Shown here piece after piece: positions 45,587 to 58,495 of a DNA stretch of 64,000 bases. Under the pieces are notes generated by a model. That model had not been told where the DNA came from, ran no database searches, and worked only from the letters and a program-made list of their open reading frames with translations. The position numbers were made by a program, and so were the translations under genes. Origin of the DNA: Pararge aegeria (Eukaryota; Arthropoda; Insecta; Lepidoptera; Nymphalidae); assembly GCF_905163445.1 (NCBI RefSeq), contig NC_053185.1, forward strand, positions 18,618,001 to 18,682,000, read 5' to 3'. Numbering within the stretch: position 1 is the stretch's first letter; each line of letters starts with the position of its first letter.

Positions 45587-47309
45587 AGACGATGTTTTGT
45601 GTAAACTTTAAATGGACTGGAGAAGTGTGATTGGTCATGCGCTAATAGGGTTGGCGTCCGTCCGGTTTCTTAATCGAATGTGTCAAAATTTAGGGTTGTG
45701 CGAATTTTGAACGAATTGAAATAGATATTTTAAGGAATCGTTTGATTCAATTATTCGCACTCCCTAGTCGAGAAATATATCTTATATGTTTCACTTGTAC
45801 CTCATTCAACTTGCGATACAATCGTCATTCAGCACTGACGTCTGAATGGGACACTCAGCCTTGGGCCAGAAAGGATTGCTACAATTTTGGGCATATAATA
45901 TAAGCTATCTAACAGATATTTAGAGGTGTCTAGTGGTTACGCCAAAGCAGAACACAATTGTCACCACCCCCTCTCTTCGCGCTGGTGTTCTACGAAGCGA
46001 CTTAGGGAATATTTTAACGATTTAATTAAGATATGTTCAGAATCTGCGGTTGGAAGAGGCCTTTATTTCAGCAGTGGACTATTATAGCCTGCTCAGGATG
46101 ATTATATCTAAAGAACTACGGCTAGATAAAGTATTGAAGATATTAATGAAAAATCGCCAAATAACTGAACACAATTTATTCACTACGGGAGCGACATAAT
46201 AGCAAAGTGATAAAGCCCTCTTCAAAATAATACAGATTAAAATAATTAATTTTATTGTCTATCATAAAAAAAAATCGCAATCCGCAATCCTCTAAGCTAG
46301 GTTTATACGCTAGTAATATTTACAGCATCACCTTGCCATCGCCAGCATATCAACATTTTGCCACACGCTTGACTGTAAGGGGTGCGGTATTGATCGGACG
46401 ACATGTATGCATGTTCTACAAGCGTGTATAAAGCACGCTCTACACTCACGCGAATCTGTTCCCGATACTCGCTTGATTTCTGCAACGAATAGGTAGGTCG
46501 TATAAAATCGTCTCCACTCACTAGTTGCGAATAGCATGTTGCAGTCTTGAACATTATAATGCTTTTGTTCTTTTTCCCCCTATCGCAGACTGCCAAAGAT
46601 CGGATTCTGCTAGATGCCGTTCAATTTACGTTAATTCGAGAATATTTACATATTGACCATGATCCTAATAGTTTATATACCTTATAACTTTGTGTCACGA
46701 TCACTCACCCGTCGGGTTACTTTTACTTACTGCAAATCTAAATGTACGGTCACGCTATATTAGTCGCAGTTATATTAAAACGCTAAATCGTTTGGCGTAA
46801 TGTCTTGTCAATCCACCAGACCAAACACTAATATCACTTCTAGAATATAAGTTAATGTTTAAAGCTTTCGGCGCGATTGTAGATCAGGCTTAACCTGCCA
46901 TATTTGCAGTCTATAAATAATGGGGATTCATTTCCTTCCACGCACTTTGGGTTGCCTAGTTATTTGAATAGTTTTTACTATATAAAAGGTATTTTTGTAG
47001 ACTTTGTTTTGTATATAACTTAGAGGGTGGTTATTAATTTTGTATAATACACTTTGTCTATGAAATCACGTATCTTCGGTTTGTATTTGTGTTTATATAC
47101 ATTGAAATCATTTGATGAAGTCAAAATTATCTACGGATTTTTCTTATGTCGGCATTTTAGGAGGAATGTAAATTGACGAGTCTCAAAGTGCAGCACTTTT
47201 AAATTTAAACTTGTCAAATTTGTTTACTCTTTTCCGTACTTGTGTTTTTCACGCCTTTGGCTGGCTCCAATACTGCCCGCACACGCGTCAATATTAATCC
47301 TACTATACT

Positions 47310-47513
47310 ACTAGTAGAATAAATGTGAAAGTGTGGAAGTTTTATTACTCAATCACGCAAAAACGGTTGAACGGATTCGGATGACATTAAGCATGCATGT
47401 AGCCTTTGACATGGAGAAGAACATAGGCTACCTTGTATTCCGAGAAATAAGAGAGTTCCTGCGCAATAAAAAATCCACGAGAACGAAGTCGCGGGTATCA
47501 GCTAGTGACAATA
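47310..47513 (+). repeat. Dispersed repeat ending 'gaagtcgcgggtatcagcta'
   Basis: About 200-bp non-coding unit: 'aaatgtgaaagtgtggaagt', 'caatcacgcaaaaacggttg', 'acataggctaccttg' and the end motif. This order is one I recall as very common in Lepidoptera; class not settled. Confidence 0.65.
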
Positions 47514-48047
47514 TAAATTTTGGACAATATTTTTTACCAATACTCCCAATACTCTAATGTTATTGATATTTTTCTGTACTTTCGTTTGGTGTGCATTAAA
47601 GTATTTACATTCAATAATTTAGTTATGAGATTTGTGTGCGATACAATCGGCACCAAGAAGTATTTTATAAATATTTTCACGTCGCTAAGGGGCCTAGCTG
47701 CTACTAGCGTAACCAATGCCAAAATACTGTTAATTTACCTTGAAAATAAGAATAGCTTTAAGTTGGACGACGATTGTTCGCGGAGCCATGGTATTTGTAG
47801 CGCTGCTGGTGCGAACGCCATTACGTCGAGCAATTTTTTTGTAATGATTTTGTCAGTTACGCAAGCGTTGTAATTGTGTTTTTTTTTCTAAACACAAAGC
47901 CATAGGCCGTTTTACAGCAATACATAATATCCAAAAGTTGGTACTACACCAACACTAAAATGTATTCACATATACCTACTCGAATTAGAGAATTTATTTT
48001 AATTCCAAATAACGTTTTTATTTATTAGTAGTAGAACTTTTTGTAAG

Positions 48048-48240
48048 AGCTCGTCCGGGGAAGTACCACAGCTAATATACTAATTTCCGCTGACAAACAG
48101 CATTTCTGTGTTCTGGTCTGAAGGACGGAAATATGAGGTTTAAAACCTACGCCTTAGATTGATGGACACAGGGCGCTACTTTGTATGACGTGTTTCTTGC
48201 ATGCCCTGCGAAGTGTTGCTCTGTTTATTAGCGTTGGTTT
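48048..48240. repeat. Dispersed repeat Y, copy 4
   Basis: 'agctcgtccggggaagtacc', 'cagcatttctgtgttctggt', 'gatggacacagggcgcta' and 'gcatgccctgcgaagtgttg'. Confidence 0.6.
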
Positions 48241-48696
48241 TTGACGTGCCAACGTCTTATAATTCGATGGAGCCGGCTGCACGCACGAAAAAACATGACG
48301 TATGCGGCGTTACCTCGCTTTGAGGCGTTCCATTGCGGCTTGAAGTGCAAACGAGAGCGCGGAACGAGCGACAAAGAGGCACAGTCGGCCTCCGCGTTCG
48401 ACATCTGTCTCTCACCTACTTGAGTGAGCGATGCGTCCGCGTGGACAGCTTCTATACAATAATACATTTACATGTTTTCGGCAAGGATGAAATGCAGTGA
48501 AAAGTGAATGTGGTGTCAATTGTTTATAGCAACGATAATATCTATCAAACAAATAAAATTAAAATTTTCTTTTGAAAAATGCAACCATTCCATCAGTATT
48601 TTCTTACGACGTTGTCACGTTCAACTATCGTCAGTAAGCCGACTTTACAGACAACCAATTTTTTTCTCTTACCATCGTATAGGCCGTTTTCTTGGT

Positions 48697-48955
48697 CTAT
48701 AACATCAACCCATTAACGGCCCACTATAGAGCACGGGTCTCCTCCCACAATGAGAAGGTCCACCTCGCCCAGTGCGGATTGGTGGACTCCACACACCTTT
48801 GAGAACATTATGTGGAACTCTCAGGCATGCAGGTTTCCTCACGATGTTACCCTTCACCGTTGAAGCAAGTGATATTTTAATTACTTTAAACGCACATAAC
48901 TTAGAAAAGTTAGAGGTGCGTGCTGGGATTCGAACCCTGTCCCCCGAAAGTGAAG
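48697..48955 (-). mobile_element. SINE-A copy 10
   Basis: Minus-strand copy from the head-side 'gggattcgaaccctgtcccc' to the tail 'catcaacccattaacggccc', with a small deletion in the middle and the head lost after 'gaagtca'. Confidence 0.85.
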
Positions 48956-49792
48956 TCAATTATGACAATAAAAAAATCAGATTGCATTTATTTACTTCAA
49001 ACAAAAAATTACAACTCTAATTGTTATGACTTGTAATCGCTTTTACACGTGTACGTGTGTGTATGAAGGCGTTTTAGTACTATTAACTTATTATTTGCTG
49101 TTTGTAAAATTTGAAACATGTAGGGTACACTTACATTGCGTATTTTTTTGACAACTTGGTACCTAAAGTTACTTCTCTATTAATTGTTTTTTTACCTATC
49201 AAAAATTGTGAAACAATTGATGTTATAAATAAACAAATTGAACTTCGTATTTTTTATGATAACTTTGTAAAGTTATTTCTCTATTAGCTATAAATCAAAA
49301 TAGCAGGAAATAATTCTCTTTACGATACGTTCTCATAGTTTTAAGTATTTTTTATAATTGCTCCATATACAATACCACATTGTTTGATAAGAATAACAAG
49401 ATATCACCTGTCTAATACCTTGAGACCAATGTCACAAACACGGCAGCTCATATACTCGTACTTACTAAGTAACACCAAAATATATTCCTTTCGAGTTTCG
49501 CCTAACAGTAAACAATTTACAAGACAATTGTCTACGAAGGTTTTCGTAAATGGACACTGGTATTAGGTAGTTACTTACACAATAACAGATGTCAATTAGA
49601 AGAACAGTGTGGGAAAATATGTTGAATTGTATTTTGTGACTAAAGCTAATATATCTACCCAAATTGCGACTAACACGAACACAAAAGCCGGCAGAAATTT
49701 GAAGAACTTGAATTTTTTTATTGCTCTAAAAGTTAGATCTTGAATGCACTCTCACCAGCACGTCTAGCATGGGCCTGAAGGTTTAGTGCAGG

Positions 49793-50050
49793 GTTTTTTC
49801 GCTCGCAATCGACGAGTCGTTTTCGAGTTTGGAAATAATTGAACGTCGGAGTAAAATGGATCTTATCTAAATTAAATGAAAACTCAAATTTGCCAACAAT
49901 TCTTTAGCTTGGGCTTTTGACAGAACGTTGATAAAACAAAAATTAAAAGTACAGGATTTTCAACTCTAAAACGCGGTCCATTTTACTTTGATGATACAGA
50001 GTTTGATATGCGAAAACGACTCCTCGATTGCGAGCGAGCAAATCCTATAC
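49793..50050. mobile_element. MITE-V, complete copy
   Basis: About 256 bp with near-perfect inverted ends of some 35 bp: 'cgctcgcaatcgacgagtcg' on the left, 'cgactcctcgattgcgagcg' on the right. Interior 'ctctaaaacgcggtccattt' is shared with partial copies at 57853, 58438 and 62752. No ORF. Confidence 0.85.
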
Positions 50051-50084
50051 TTAGGCTACTTTAGGGCTAGCACAGACAGGACCC

Positions 50085-50320
50085 AAAAATTATATCTCCT
50101 CACTCCTGACAGGGGATATAATTAACGTTCCACCTGCTATAGTATGGGAACATGGAATAGGAGAAGTTATTTACACATATGAGTATTATTTGGATATTAT
50201 TTCTACATGTGCGCCAATGCTCTGAGATTTGATAAAGTTGTGGGAGAAGATAGTTTTTTATCCTTTTCCCGGATAGATAATTGTCTTCAGCCCATGCTAG
50301 CCGTGCTGGAGACATAGGTA
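50085..50320. repeat. Dispersed repeat R, uninterrupted copy
   Basis: 'gacaggggatataattaacg', 'ccacctgctatagtatggga', 'caatgctctgagatttgata', 'gatagataattgtcttcagc'. It is the reference for the split copy at 30898-31480. Confidence 0.75.
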
Positions 50321-51070
50321 TTTCTCTCGGGTAAATTGATAATTTAACTGGGCTACATCATCTGTTTTGTAATACTATCGTAATAACAGAAAGTGAGATG
50401 TCAAAGTTTGACGTGCCACGTTTTTTGTTTCGCTCACGATGTACAAAGTAATACCTAAGTATATAGATTTTAAGCCATATAAATATGGTTGCTATATTAT
50501 TAAATAATACCTACTTATTGCCTGATAAAGATTATATTATATTTATATGGGATTGCATTTAATTAGAACGATAAAATAATTGAGTGTGAAATATATTCTT
50601 ATATTTGAAGACCGTGTTGTTTTATTACATAATCTGCCTACTTCCCTATCAAAGAATCAACTCACCCTCACCACTCATCTATGAAATTCCTGTTTCGTAA
50701 AACTGACTAAGAATTTATTTATTTCAAACAAACACAAAAAAAGTAAGCCAAAGAACAGATAGTCTGTGATTTCCACCCTTTGTCGTGGATAGATAGAGAC
50801 GGGTCAAGAAGTTTGAAGGAAACTCCTCTTTAAATATCAGTGTTAATATAAGTGTATAAGTTTAAATAGGGAATTATTCCTCTCATTACTTTTGGGCGAT
50901 GGTGATGGCAAAAAATATTTTTAATTTCCTTCCTTGATCTTTTTAAAAACAAAGATTATTTGAAAACTTACTACGGTAAGTTCGTCGAGCTTTTCAAGAT
51001 GGAGCTCGTCCGATTTTTTTTTAATTTATACTAGATATTAGAGACTTTCGCTTGACAACTATCATGCCTG

Positions 51071-51300
51071 ATGTTAAGCAATGATACAGTCAAAGTTGGG
51101 GCGCGCTTGCCTAGAAAATGCCTAATCACTCTTGCCTTGAAGGCATTCAAGTTGTATGTATCAGGAAACACCGAAGCCGGAAGAGCGTTCCAAACTTTAG
51201 CGTATCAGAAACGTCGATGTAAAGCGCTTTGTACGTGTTCGGTTTTGCTTGTATATCAACCAGTGCGCGGGGAACGTATCTTTAATGCGAATCTTAAATA
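51071..51300 (+). repeat. Dispersed repeat fragment with open frame
   Basis: 'cttgcctagaaaatgcctaa' matches the short piece at 29705. The frame LPRKCLITLALKAFKLYVSG continues as EAGRAFQTL, but a repeat origin is more likely than a gene. Confidence 0.45.
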
Positions 51301-51374
51301 CAATACGTATTTGCTATCTATAGGTTACAATTTTGTGGGTAATACTAAAGTAAAATACTATAGGCGATGCGGTG

Positions 51375-51440
51375 CGCGTGTGCGTGTGCGTGTGCGTGTC
51401 TGTCAGTCAGTCATTCAGTAAGTCAGTCAGTCAGGCAGGC
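51375..51440. repeat. Compound microsatellite
   Basis: (GCGTGT)n passing into (CAGT)n and (CAGG)n. Confidence 0.9.
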
Positions 51441-51544
51441 ATAGATGAGCGGTATTAAATATGCGGGGCCCCGTGCGAAAGGGGTAAATCTTGCTACGTG
51501 GTAAATCCGGCACTGATAACAACCACATAAGGATGCCACCTTTC

Positions 51545-51770
51545 ACGGTAATTACTACCGCCTTGCTTATTTCTGCCGCATAGCAGCATTGCTTTCGCCA
51601 AGCAACATTGCTGTATTTCAGTCTGAAGGGCCGTTGTAATTACGGGCGCATGAGGCTTAGCACTCTACACCTCAGACTTATGGACGAAGGGCAGCCATTT
51701 GCAGGACTTGTCCCTCGCATACGTTACGAAGTGTTCCACTGTTTATAGGTGATGGGTTTCAACTTAACAT
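51545..51770. repeat. Dispersed repeat Y, copy 5
   Basis: 'gcagcattgctttcgccaag', 'tattcagtctgaag'-like block, 'gaggcttagcactctacacc' and 'cgcatacgttacgaagtgtt'. Confidence 0.55.
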
Positions 51771-51794
51771 CCGGTAGGCAATCTGCTAGGCCCG

Positions 51795-52058
51795 TCAATT
51801 ACCTATTACAATAAAAAACTCCACTCTGGTTTCCTCCCACAATGAGATGGGGTTATGGCCGTAATCCACCACTCTAGCCCAGTACGTACCTATTGGTGGA
51901 CTCCGCACACCTTTGAAAACATTATGGAGTACTCTCTAGGCATGCAAGTTTCACGATGTTTTCCTTAACCGTCGAAGGAAGTGATATTTTGATACATGCT
52001 TAAAAGTAAAACCGACCCCCTAAAAGTAAAGTCGAGCCACTGGGTTATGACCGCTCAA
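51795..52058 (-). mobile_element. SINE-A copy 11
   Basis: Minus-strand, diverged: 'ggtttcctcccacaatgaga', 'tattggtggactccgcacac', 'gttttccttaaccgtcgaag', head complement near 'gggttatgaccgctc'. B box lost. Confidence 0.75.
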
Positions 52059-54124
52059 ATAAAATGCACTTATTGAAAATTAATATTTTATTGGGTGAAC
52101 TTTACAAAGGATCAAATTTAAATCCCGTTTCCTATTTAAAAAAATTCCAATCTCACAAATCCATTGTGTTGTAGGTATATAAAAGTGTACATTATTCCTA
52201 TTGTATAAATCATTTGTAGTGTAACTTATAAAAGTAGATTAATGATTGAGTGCAGGTACGATAAAATATACCTCGTAAAATAAAACTGTTGAGAAACTAG
52301 TGCGGTTTTCTTATTTTATAAGGCGGAATACCCCTCAACAGTCTCATAACAGTAATATATTATATGAAGAACGACTTCGCACACGTCGCACGATCTCGAA
52401 AGCCCAATAACGACTGTCCATAATAACGAGTTCTCCTCACTCTACAATATGTCTGAATCTATCTCTATAATAAAATAATAAGGGGGCTTGAACAATGACG
52501 CAGGCAAATGCGACCATTTTCGGTCACGACTTCGTCAACTAATACGATGTTTTGAGGTTTTAGGTGTTGCCACACCTGCTTTGACATCATGTATTGTCTG
52601 CGATTTATCGTGAACTTTAAGGGCGAGCCTAGGGAGCTTCTTTAAATCGGACACTTCCCCCCTTTTTACAACAATTTAAAAATTCCGCTTTGAATTCTAG
52701 CACTATTTATTGCGAATGTATACAAAGATCATATACTGAACTAAAACTGCTAGCATTTGTTTTGTTTCCGTAAGAAAGGCGGGAATATATTATTTACTAT
52801 CAGCCAATACCTTGTGTTTATAAGCGATAGAGCGCACTGCGGTTTTTCTACTTGGCAATAATTTTATCACAATGTTATAACGTATGGGGTTTATGAGGAA
52901 TATTGAGTATTTCCAATTCAAAATCAGTGCAATTTTATAATCGTGACACACTTTCAGTTACAAAGTTTTGTGATAATATAAAACCAATTTCAATCATTAA
53001 TACTTTTGACTATTAGTGGATTTACAGGCAAGTGTGTAGTGTTTCATATATCTAGAGATATAAGGAAACGGGACCCGTACAAAATGTGCTTTACCAATAA
53101 AATACGTCTTTTACATTAACGTTGGCACATAAAGTGATCACATAATACTTGTTACAAATTTATAATTGTTTAACATACCGCACACCGCCGCGCATTTCAT
53201 ATTAAAGCGTTCGATACAACATTTATTTAATTCACAGAGCGACTTTCTTAACGTCTTATCGGCGGACTCTTTACGCCCGTAATTAATAATCAATCAAATC
53301 CAAAATCTGCGGATTGCAGATTGAATTTAGTAGCGCTATACTTATCATACTCTTCCATGTAAATAAGGAAGGCTAAATTCAACCTGTTAACTGAATATTC
53401 TGGATTAGATTCAATGTTAATTTTTGACGCATATCTATGTTATCTTGAATCCTGAATTTAGTTTTGTAACAGCTCGTCGAATTACCAATATTTTTGAGCT
53501 AAGTGGGATTGGCTAAAATTGCTGTAATCGCCACCTCGCTGCACCTGTCGCACTAGCTATAGGGCTTTTATATAGAACTGCCATATTTACAGTTTATTTT
53601 ATATACGTTAACAGTAGGCGCTGGACACATAACTGGATCGCCGCAAGACGAGAAAAAAGTCGCGTCCTATATATAGAATTCAGTTAGTTATTTTGTACAC
53701 AATTCAAACTTATGAAATAGTTAGGTAAGTATATATTACAAAAATACGGAACTGAAAGGTAATGCTAAGGTGTAAATAAACAAGAAAGGTCATCAGATGC
53801 TTATTTCTGAACCATAAAACCGGTCTTATGCTCCAATATTGTTTTCACAGACAAAACGCGGGGAAAAAAGACATCACTGGGAAAGAAGCCTTTACTGCGA
53901 GAAACAGCTCGAGTAAGGAGTAAGCTTCTGGTTCTAAACCAACTGTAATCACGAAGCGAGTAAAAAATAATTTATCTTTTTTTAATTACAAAAAAAGTTT
54001 ATTTAATAATTTAAAATTGTAACCAGTTTCTTTAAGCGATACCGTACCGATATTTATGTTTAAATGTAATTGAAGTAAACTTTTTGTATACGTGCATGAT
54101 AAGAAAGCGCACAGTAATCCAGCA

Positions 54125-54410
54125 GATGATGGAATTGAGTATGTACGTGATCAAATCAGAAGTGGGATCTCATAAAGAACCCAATTTACTGACAAAGCTC
54201 AACGGGTTGCAAAGCTAAAGTGGAACTGGGCGGGGCACGTAGTTTGAGGGGCTTCAGGATTTGACAGTACTTGAAAGGCTGTGCTGGCTGTGATATTAAG
54301 ATATACAGACTCGCGAGAGAATCGCTGGATACAAGCGAAACAAGACTAGAGTGAAGACCCTATACAAACCTAGCTATGTCCAACAGTGTACGCCCATCAG
54401 TTAATATGAT
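54125..54410 (+). mobile_element. LINE endonuclease-RT remnant, heavily decayed
   Basis: 'gtacgtgatcaaatcagaag', 'tcaacgggttgcaaagctaa', 'gtggaactgggcggggcacg' follow the family's order (DQIRS..AQRVAKLKWNWAGHV). Stops throughout. Confidence 0.7.
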
Positions 54411-54887
54411 GATAAGTAACCGAATCCTATTTACAGTTTAGTGTAGTGACAATATCATTGCTAGAAACTATGTTGACATAATTGGGACCTTCTAACTCAC
54501 CTTGGAAAGGATCAAGCAATTCAAAATACAGCCCGAAATATGACGACAAGTTTACATAGCTATGATAAACGGATCACAGCATCACATTTAAAATATACAT
54601 CATAGTATCAACTATTCATACAAAAATGAACATACAATTATATATCCTGGAACGTCGGTATAAAATCTACACAACTCATAGAAATTGTCAATATCTAACT
54701 ATAGTCTAGTCTAAAAATTTAGGAATAACATTAACATTTCAGGCACGATTTCATCAAAATACCCCCGCGTACAGTCAGCAAACAAAAATTTTGAATTATT
54801 TTACTACGCCTCTTAGAAATTCCTATTAAAGACCTATAAGAATACCTATATACCCAGCTGTGGAAGTCCATAGGTTGATGGGACAAT

Positions 54888-54946
54888 ACACGTGAAAATA
54901 GCCTTAAATAATTATCATGTAATTATTTAAGGCTATTTTCACGTGT
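54888..54946. repeat. Perfect hairpin, 27-bp arms
   Basis: 54888-54914 and 54920-54946 are exact reverse complements around TCATG. The longest perfect hairpin in the window. Confidence 0.92.
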
Positions 54947-57377
54947 GGCGGTACAAAAAAACAGTCACACGTCTGTGAGGACGCAAAGTATAACGTTAGT
55001 ACATTTACTTTAATGGTGGATCTCTTAGCAACTTGTCAAACCCTAATATCCGACAGCGTTGAACAATCACCTGCATGAATAAGTTTTAATTTCTTATATG
55101 GTAGTTGTATTTATAAAACATTTGCTGAAAAATAATAAAACTTTTGCTGCTGACTGTACTTACACAGGGCAAACAAATAGATAACAAGCACCTCTAAACA
55201 ACATCGATTCTAGTGTTAATCCTCATTTTTTGATAAGTACCCTTAGTATGAGTTTTGTGGGATCGCAATCGAGTATCGAAATACGATAACGGTAAGGGAA
55301 AATATACCTTATGGGTCTCGTTTTAAGGTCGTACATTATGTAGGCATTAATAGTAAACTTGGTATTATGTCGAAATAATAAATGAAACAGTTTCCTGAGG
55401 CTCTGACATTAGAAAGCTGCTATCAGTAAAAGTGTTACATAACACTGCATAAGTATTCCGGAACGTTTACTAATAAGCAATATGGCGCCTAAAGTTTAAG
55501 CTAGTAATTACTAGAAAATACCTTTTGTAGACATGTAACCGAACTTAAGCTTAAAAACAAGATTAATAAGGTCTATTTATTTTCCACTTCAAAGGATTTC
55601 GATACACGAAAAGGAGTATATGGCATGCAGTGCATATTTCATACTAAGTGTACGAGTCATTTATCTATTTAATATATTTTATAATAAAAGGCATTTTATA
55701 AACATCTTATTAGTTACAGCTCGCGCCACAAAAGTGAAAACTGTGCAAACATCAAATATTTTGAGGTGAACGTAACAACAAAATGTCCAAAAATGAAACT
55801 CCCCGCTACCCGTGGTCTGTGTAGCTTCCCCACTGGCTTCTCCCACAACACTCCCAGTGAGTGCAATGGGAATTTTTATTTACTCACACACCCATTATTG
55901 CGTTAGGGTAGGAATTAAATGTAAAAATATGACACAATTAAATAAGCCCACTACGTTGTAACCGTGCAATTTATTTTCTTTCATGGCGCGAACTGCATAT
56001 ATACATTCGTTTATACAAAAACTTAAGAATATCCAAGGGGATGTAAATTGTACTAAATGTAATTGTTTTTTGTTATAATGTCGTCGTCTCCCTTTTTAGG
56101 GTGATTCTCCACTGAAACAACGTAAAAGTAAACATAAAGAAATAATTTGTACCGTTGTATATTGTGAAAGTAATATTCTTGAAATTAAAAATAACTATTT
56201 ATCTAACAACCATTTGTTTGAATATAAACTCGAGATCAAATATTGTGACGAAACAATTCATAATAAGTTAATCTTTACATTTGATTCCAAATAATAATAA
56301 TAATGACAGTTAATTATTAATAATAATTTGTTGTAAATAATGAATTAATTTATTAATATTAATTATAATTTATTAATACTTCTGTATTTCGTATTATTTC
56401 GATATTAGTCACACATGTGAGCAAAGATTTGAATACAATATGATTATTAGTCTGAAATTTTAAATACATGCAAATGCTTTTGGTGGTATTTTATTTTACA
56501 TTGCTCGAACAACCATGGTGTGGGTAAAACTTGACGCCAAAAGAATTGCGATCGAATGGAACTGGAAATAAGGCGTAAATCTTGCAATATTTGCTGTCAA
56601 ATGTCACTTTTGTATTTTTTTTGTAATCAAAAATATTGTTTGACAGAAATGATCGCGAGATTAACGCCTTTCACCAGTTGTGAGATACGTAATCGGGAGA
56701 TATAATGATCAAATCTATACGCACATGTGTAGCGTACCCTTTGAAACGTACACAATAACGAAACTACACGTTATGTAGCGCACATGATGTGCGTGCAGCA
56801 GTTAATAGTTAATACGAGAAAAAAAAACAAAATAACCAAAGCTGGTGATCAATAAAACAACCTAGAGCCAAATTAATAATACACAATTCACATACCTTAA
56901 TTAAATGCATTAAAATAATGTTGCATTTTATGGTTGATCAAGGCGTAAATAAATTTTTAACTACGCTGATAAATCAACGTTGTATATTAATCTCTTGATA
57001 GACATTTCGAAGATAGATCTTTAACATCAGTTAAAGATTTTAGATTGTAGTTTCAATACGTTTCGGGTACACGTCGATATGAAACGACCCTTATAAAAAA
57101 GATTTTGATCTTTTAACGAAACGAAACGCGAGATTAAGAATGTTTTAGATATCTCTCTCACTCGCTTACCAATGATTTCGTTCGATCTCACACTGGCACT
57201 GATCGTTTGGATTTTAGAAGACATAAGTGCCAAGTGGGTAGTTTACTAAACGAGACCGACAGCTCTCAACTAATTTTTCTGTTGAAAAGGACGAACAAAA
57301 TTGAACCATCAGTTTAATTTTGGTATCAAAATGTACAAAATTTTCATCGATAACATTTCTTATTGTTAGCTTAAAGC

Positions 57378-57567
57378 TAGTGGCGAGCATCCAGGGTATG
57401 CACAGGGAATGCAACAAGAGTTAAAAAAAACCTTAAGGATAGGCTTTCTAAGAGTTATAAAAACTCAAGGATAGGCTTTCTAAGAGTTATAAAATCACTT
57501 AAGGTTTTATTTTGAGATTTTCTTCATTTTATATCATCAGCATACCCTCTATGCACGCCACTGCTAA
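57378..57567. mobile_element. MITE-U copy 2
   Basis: Left end 'agtggcgagcatccagggta' and right end 'taccctctatgcacgccact' are inverted. Interior 'gagattttcttcattttata' matches 19568-19756. It contains two tandem copies of a 32-bp unit (57435-57498). Confidence 0.75.
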
Positions 57568-57786
57568 ATGCCGGCGCCAGACATATTTTTAAATATGCAA
57601 AACATGTCATAAATTTATTGAGCGTTTATGTTAAGTTTAGATTTTTTATCACCACAAAGTCTTCGATTCTTCAAATTCTTCAAAACCTAGCTCATGTGTG
57701 GCACCGGCTCTATACCGAACAGATTTTACCTTCAACACAAGCGCGTCTTTGATAAACAAAAATAAGACTACGGTGCACTTTAATGG

Positions 57787-57848
57787 GAGAGTTGGAAGTG
57801 TATCACCAGTAACGTGGTCACTTTCACCAGGTTATTAAACATTTCTGT
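57787..57848 (-). pseudogene. Degenerate copy of the GIT terminal exon
   Basis: 47 bp at about 57785-57831 match the end of the true last exon (58624-58671) at about 37 positions without gaps. In the same frame they read LVKVTTLLVIHFQLS against LAKATKLLVTHFQPS, and each soon meets a stop. The match fades upstream, where a MITE-V fragment begins (about 57853). Same strand as GIT, about 0.8 kb downstream. Confidence 0.6.
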
Positions 57849-57852
57849 TGCC

Positions 57853-57995
57853 TTAGTACAATATTTCAAGGAACAATCGAGATTTTGCTTTCGCATATCA
57901 AACTTTATACCGTCAAAGTAAAATGGGCCTCGTGCTTTATACCCGTTTTCACTGAACCTAGGAATCGCCTTAATTGGATGCCTAGTTATATAGAT
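57853..57995. repeat. MITE-V fragment joined to MITE-W fragment
   Basis: 57853-57933 has 'gcatatcaaactttataccg' and 'caaagtaaaatgg' (MITE-V complement); 57938-57995 has 'tatacccgttttcactgaac' and 'tggatgcctagtta' (MITE-W). Confidence 0.65.
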
Positions 57996-58264
57996 TTTTT
58001 CCAGGGAAAAAACTTTCACGAACTCTTTTGTGATGACTAACGGCGTCGGCGCCGTCCAAAATTTCCACACCGATTCAGCGGATCGTAAAGTTTAGGGGAC
58101 AATTAAACTGACGCCTGACAGATGTAAAAAATATAAATTTGTTTTTTTAATACCCTTAAATCAATACGAAAAGTGAAAAATATGATAATACAAACACCAA
58201 AGTACTACATTGTGGCAAGAACCATAGACAACTTAGTTTATATGAGTTGGCTAGTGACAATCGT

Positions 58265-58345
58265 GAAATTCGTGAATTGGTGAAAGGTCAATGTATGCCT
58301 AGGAATCTCATTTGATTAGGTTTTATTGCATTGCCTGTGCAGTGT
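58265..58345. repeat. MITE-W fragment
   Basis: 'caatgtatgcctaggaatct' and 'attgcattgcct' as in 37856-37998; ends missing. Confidence 0.55.
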
Positions 58346-58437
58346 GTTCTTATTTTACAAACGTCCTGCCAAAAGATCTAGTTACAGGCAAATTTGAGCT
58401 TTAATTTAATAAAATAAGATACATCTTACTCTGATGT

Positions 58438-58495
58438 AGAAGTATCTCGATACTCGAAAACGAATCCTCGATTGCGAGTGAGAAAATCATGTACT
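58438..58495. repeat. MITE-V end fragment
   Basis: 'actcgaaaacgaatcctcga' followed by 'ttgcgagtgagaaaatc' equals the right end of 49793-50050. Lies in the likely 3' flank of GIT. Confidence 0.6.

Larger units (their letters stand above)
45587..57377. other. Intergenic region, no gene recognised
   Basis: 11.8 kb between DNAL4 and the GIT 3' side. Repeats are listed separately; none of the ORFs is protein-like outside them. The part 52100-57370 is poor in recognisable repeats (one LINE piece, one hairpin), and its content is unexplained. Confidence 0.55.

Noticed and set aside
51071..51421. 116-codon plus ORF as a gene
   Set aside because: Its start matches another short repeat piece (29705) and the end runs into a microsatellite.
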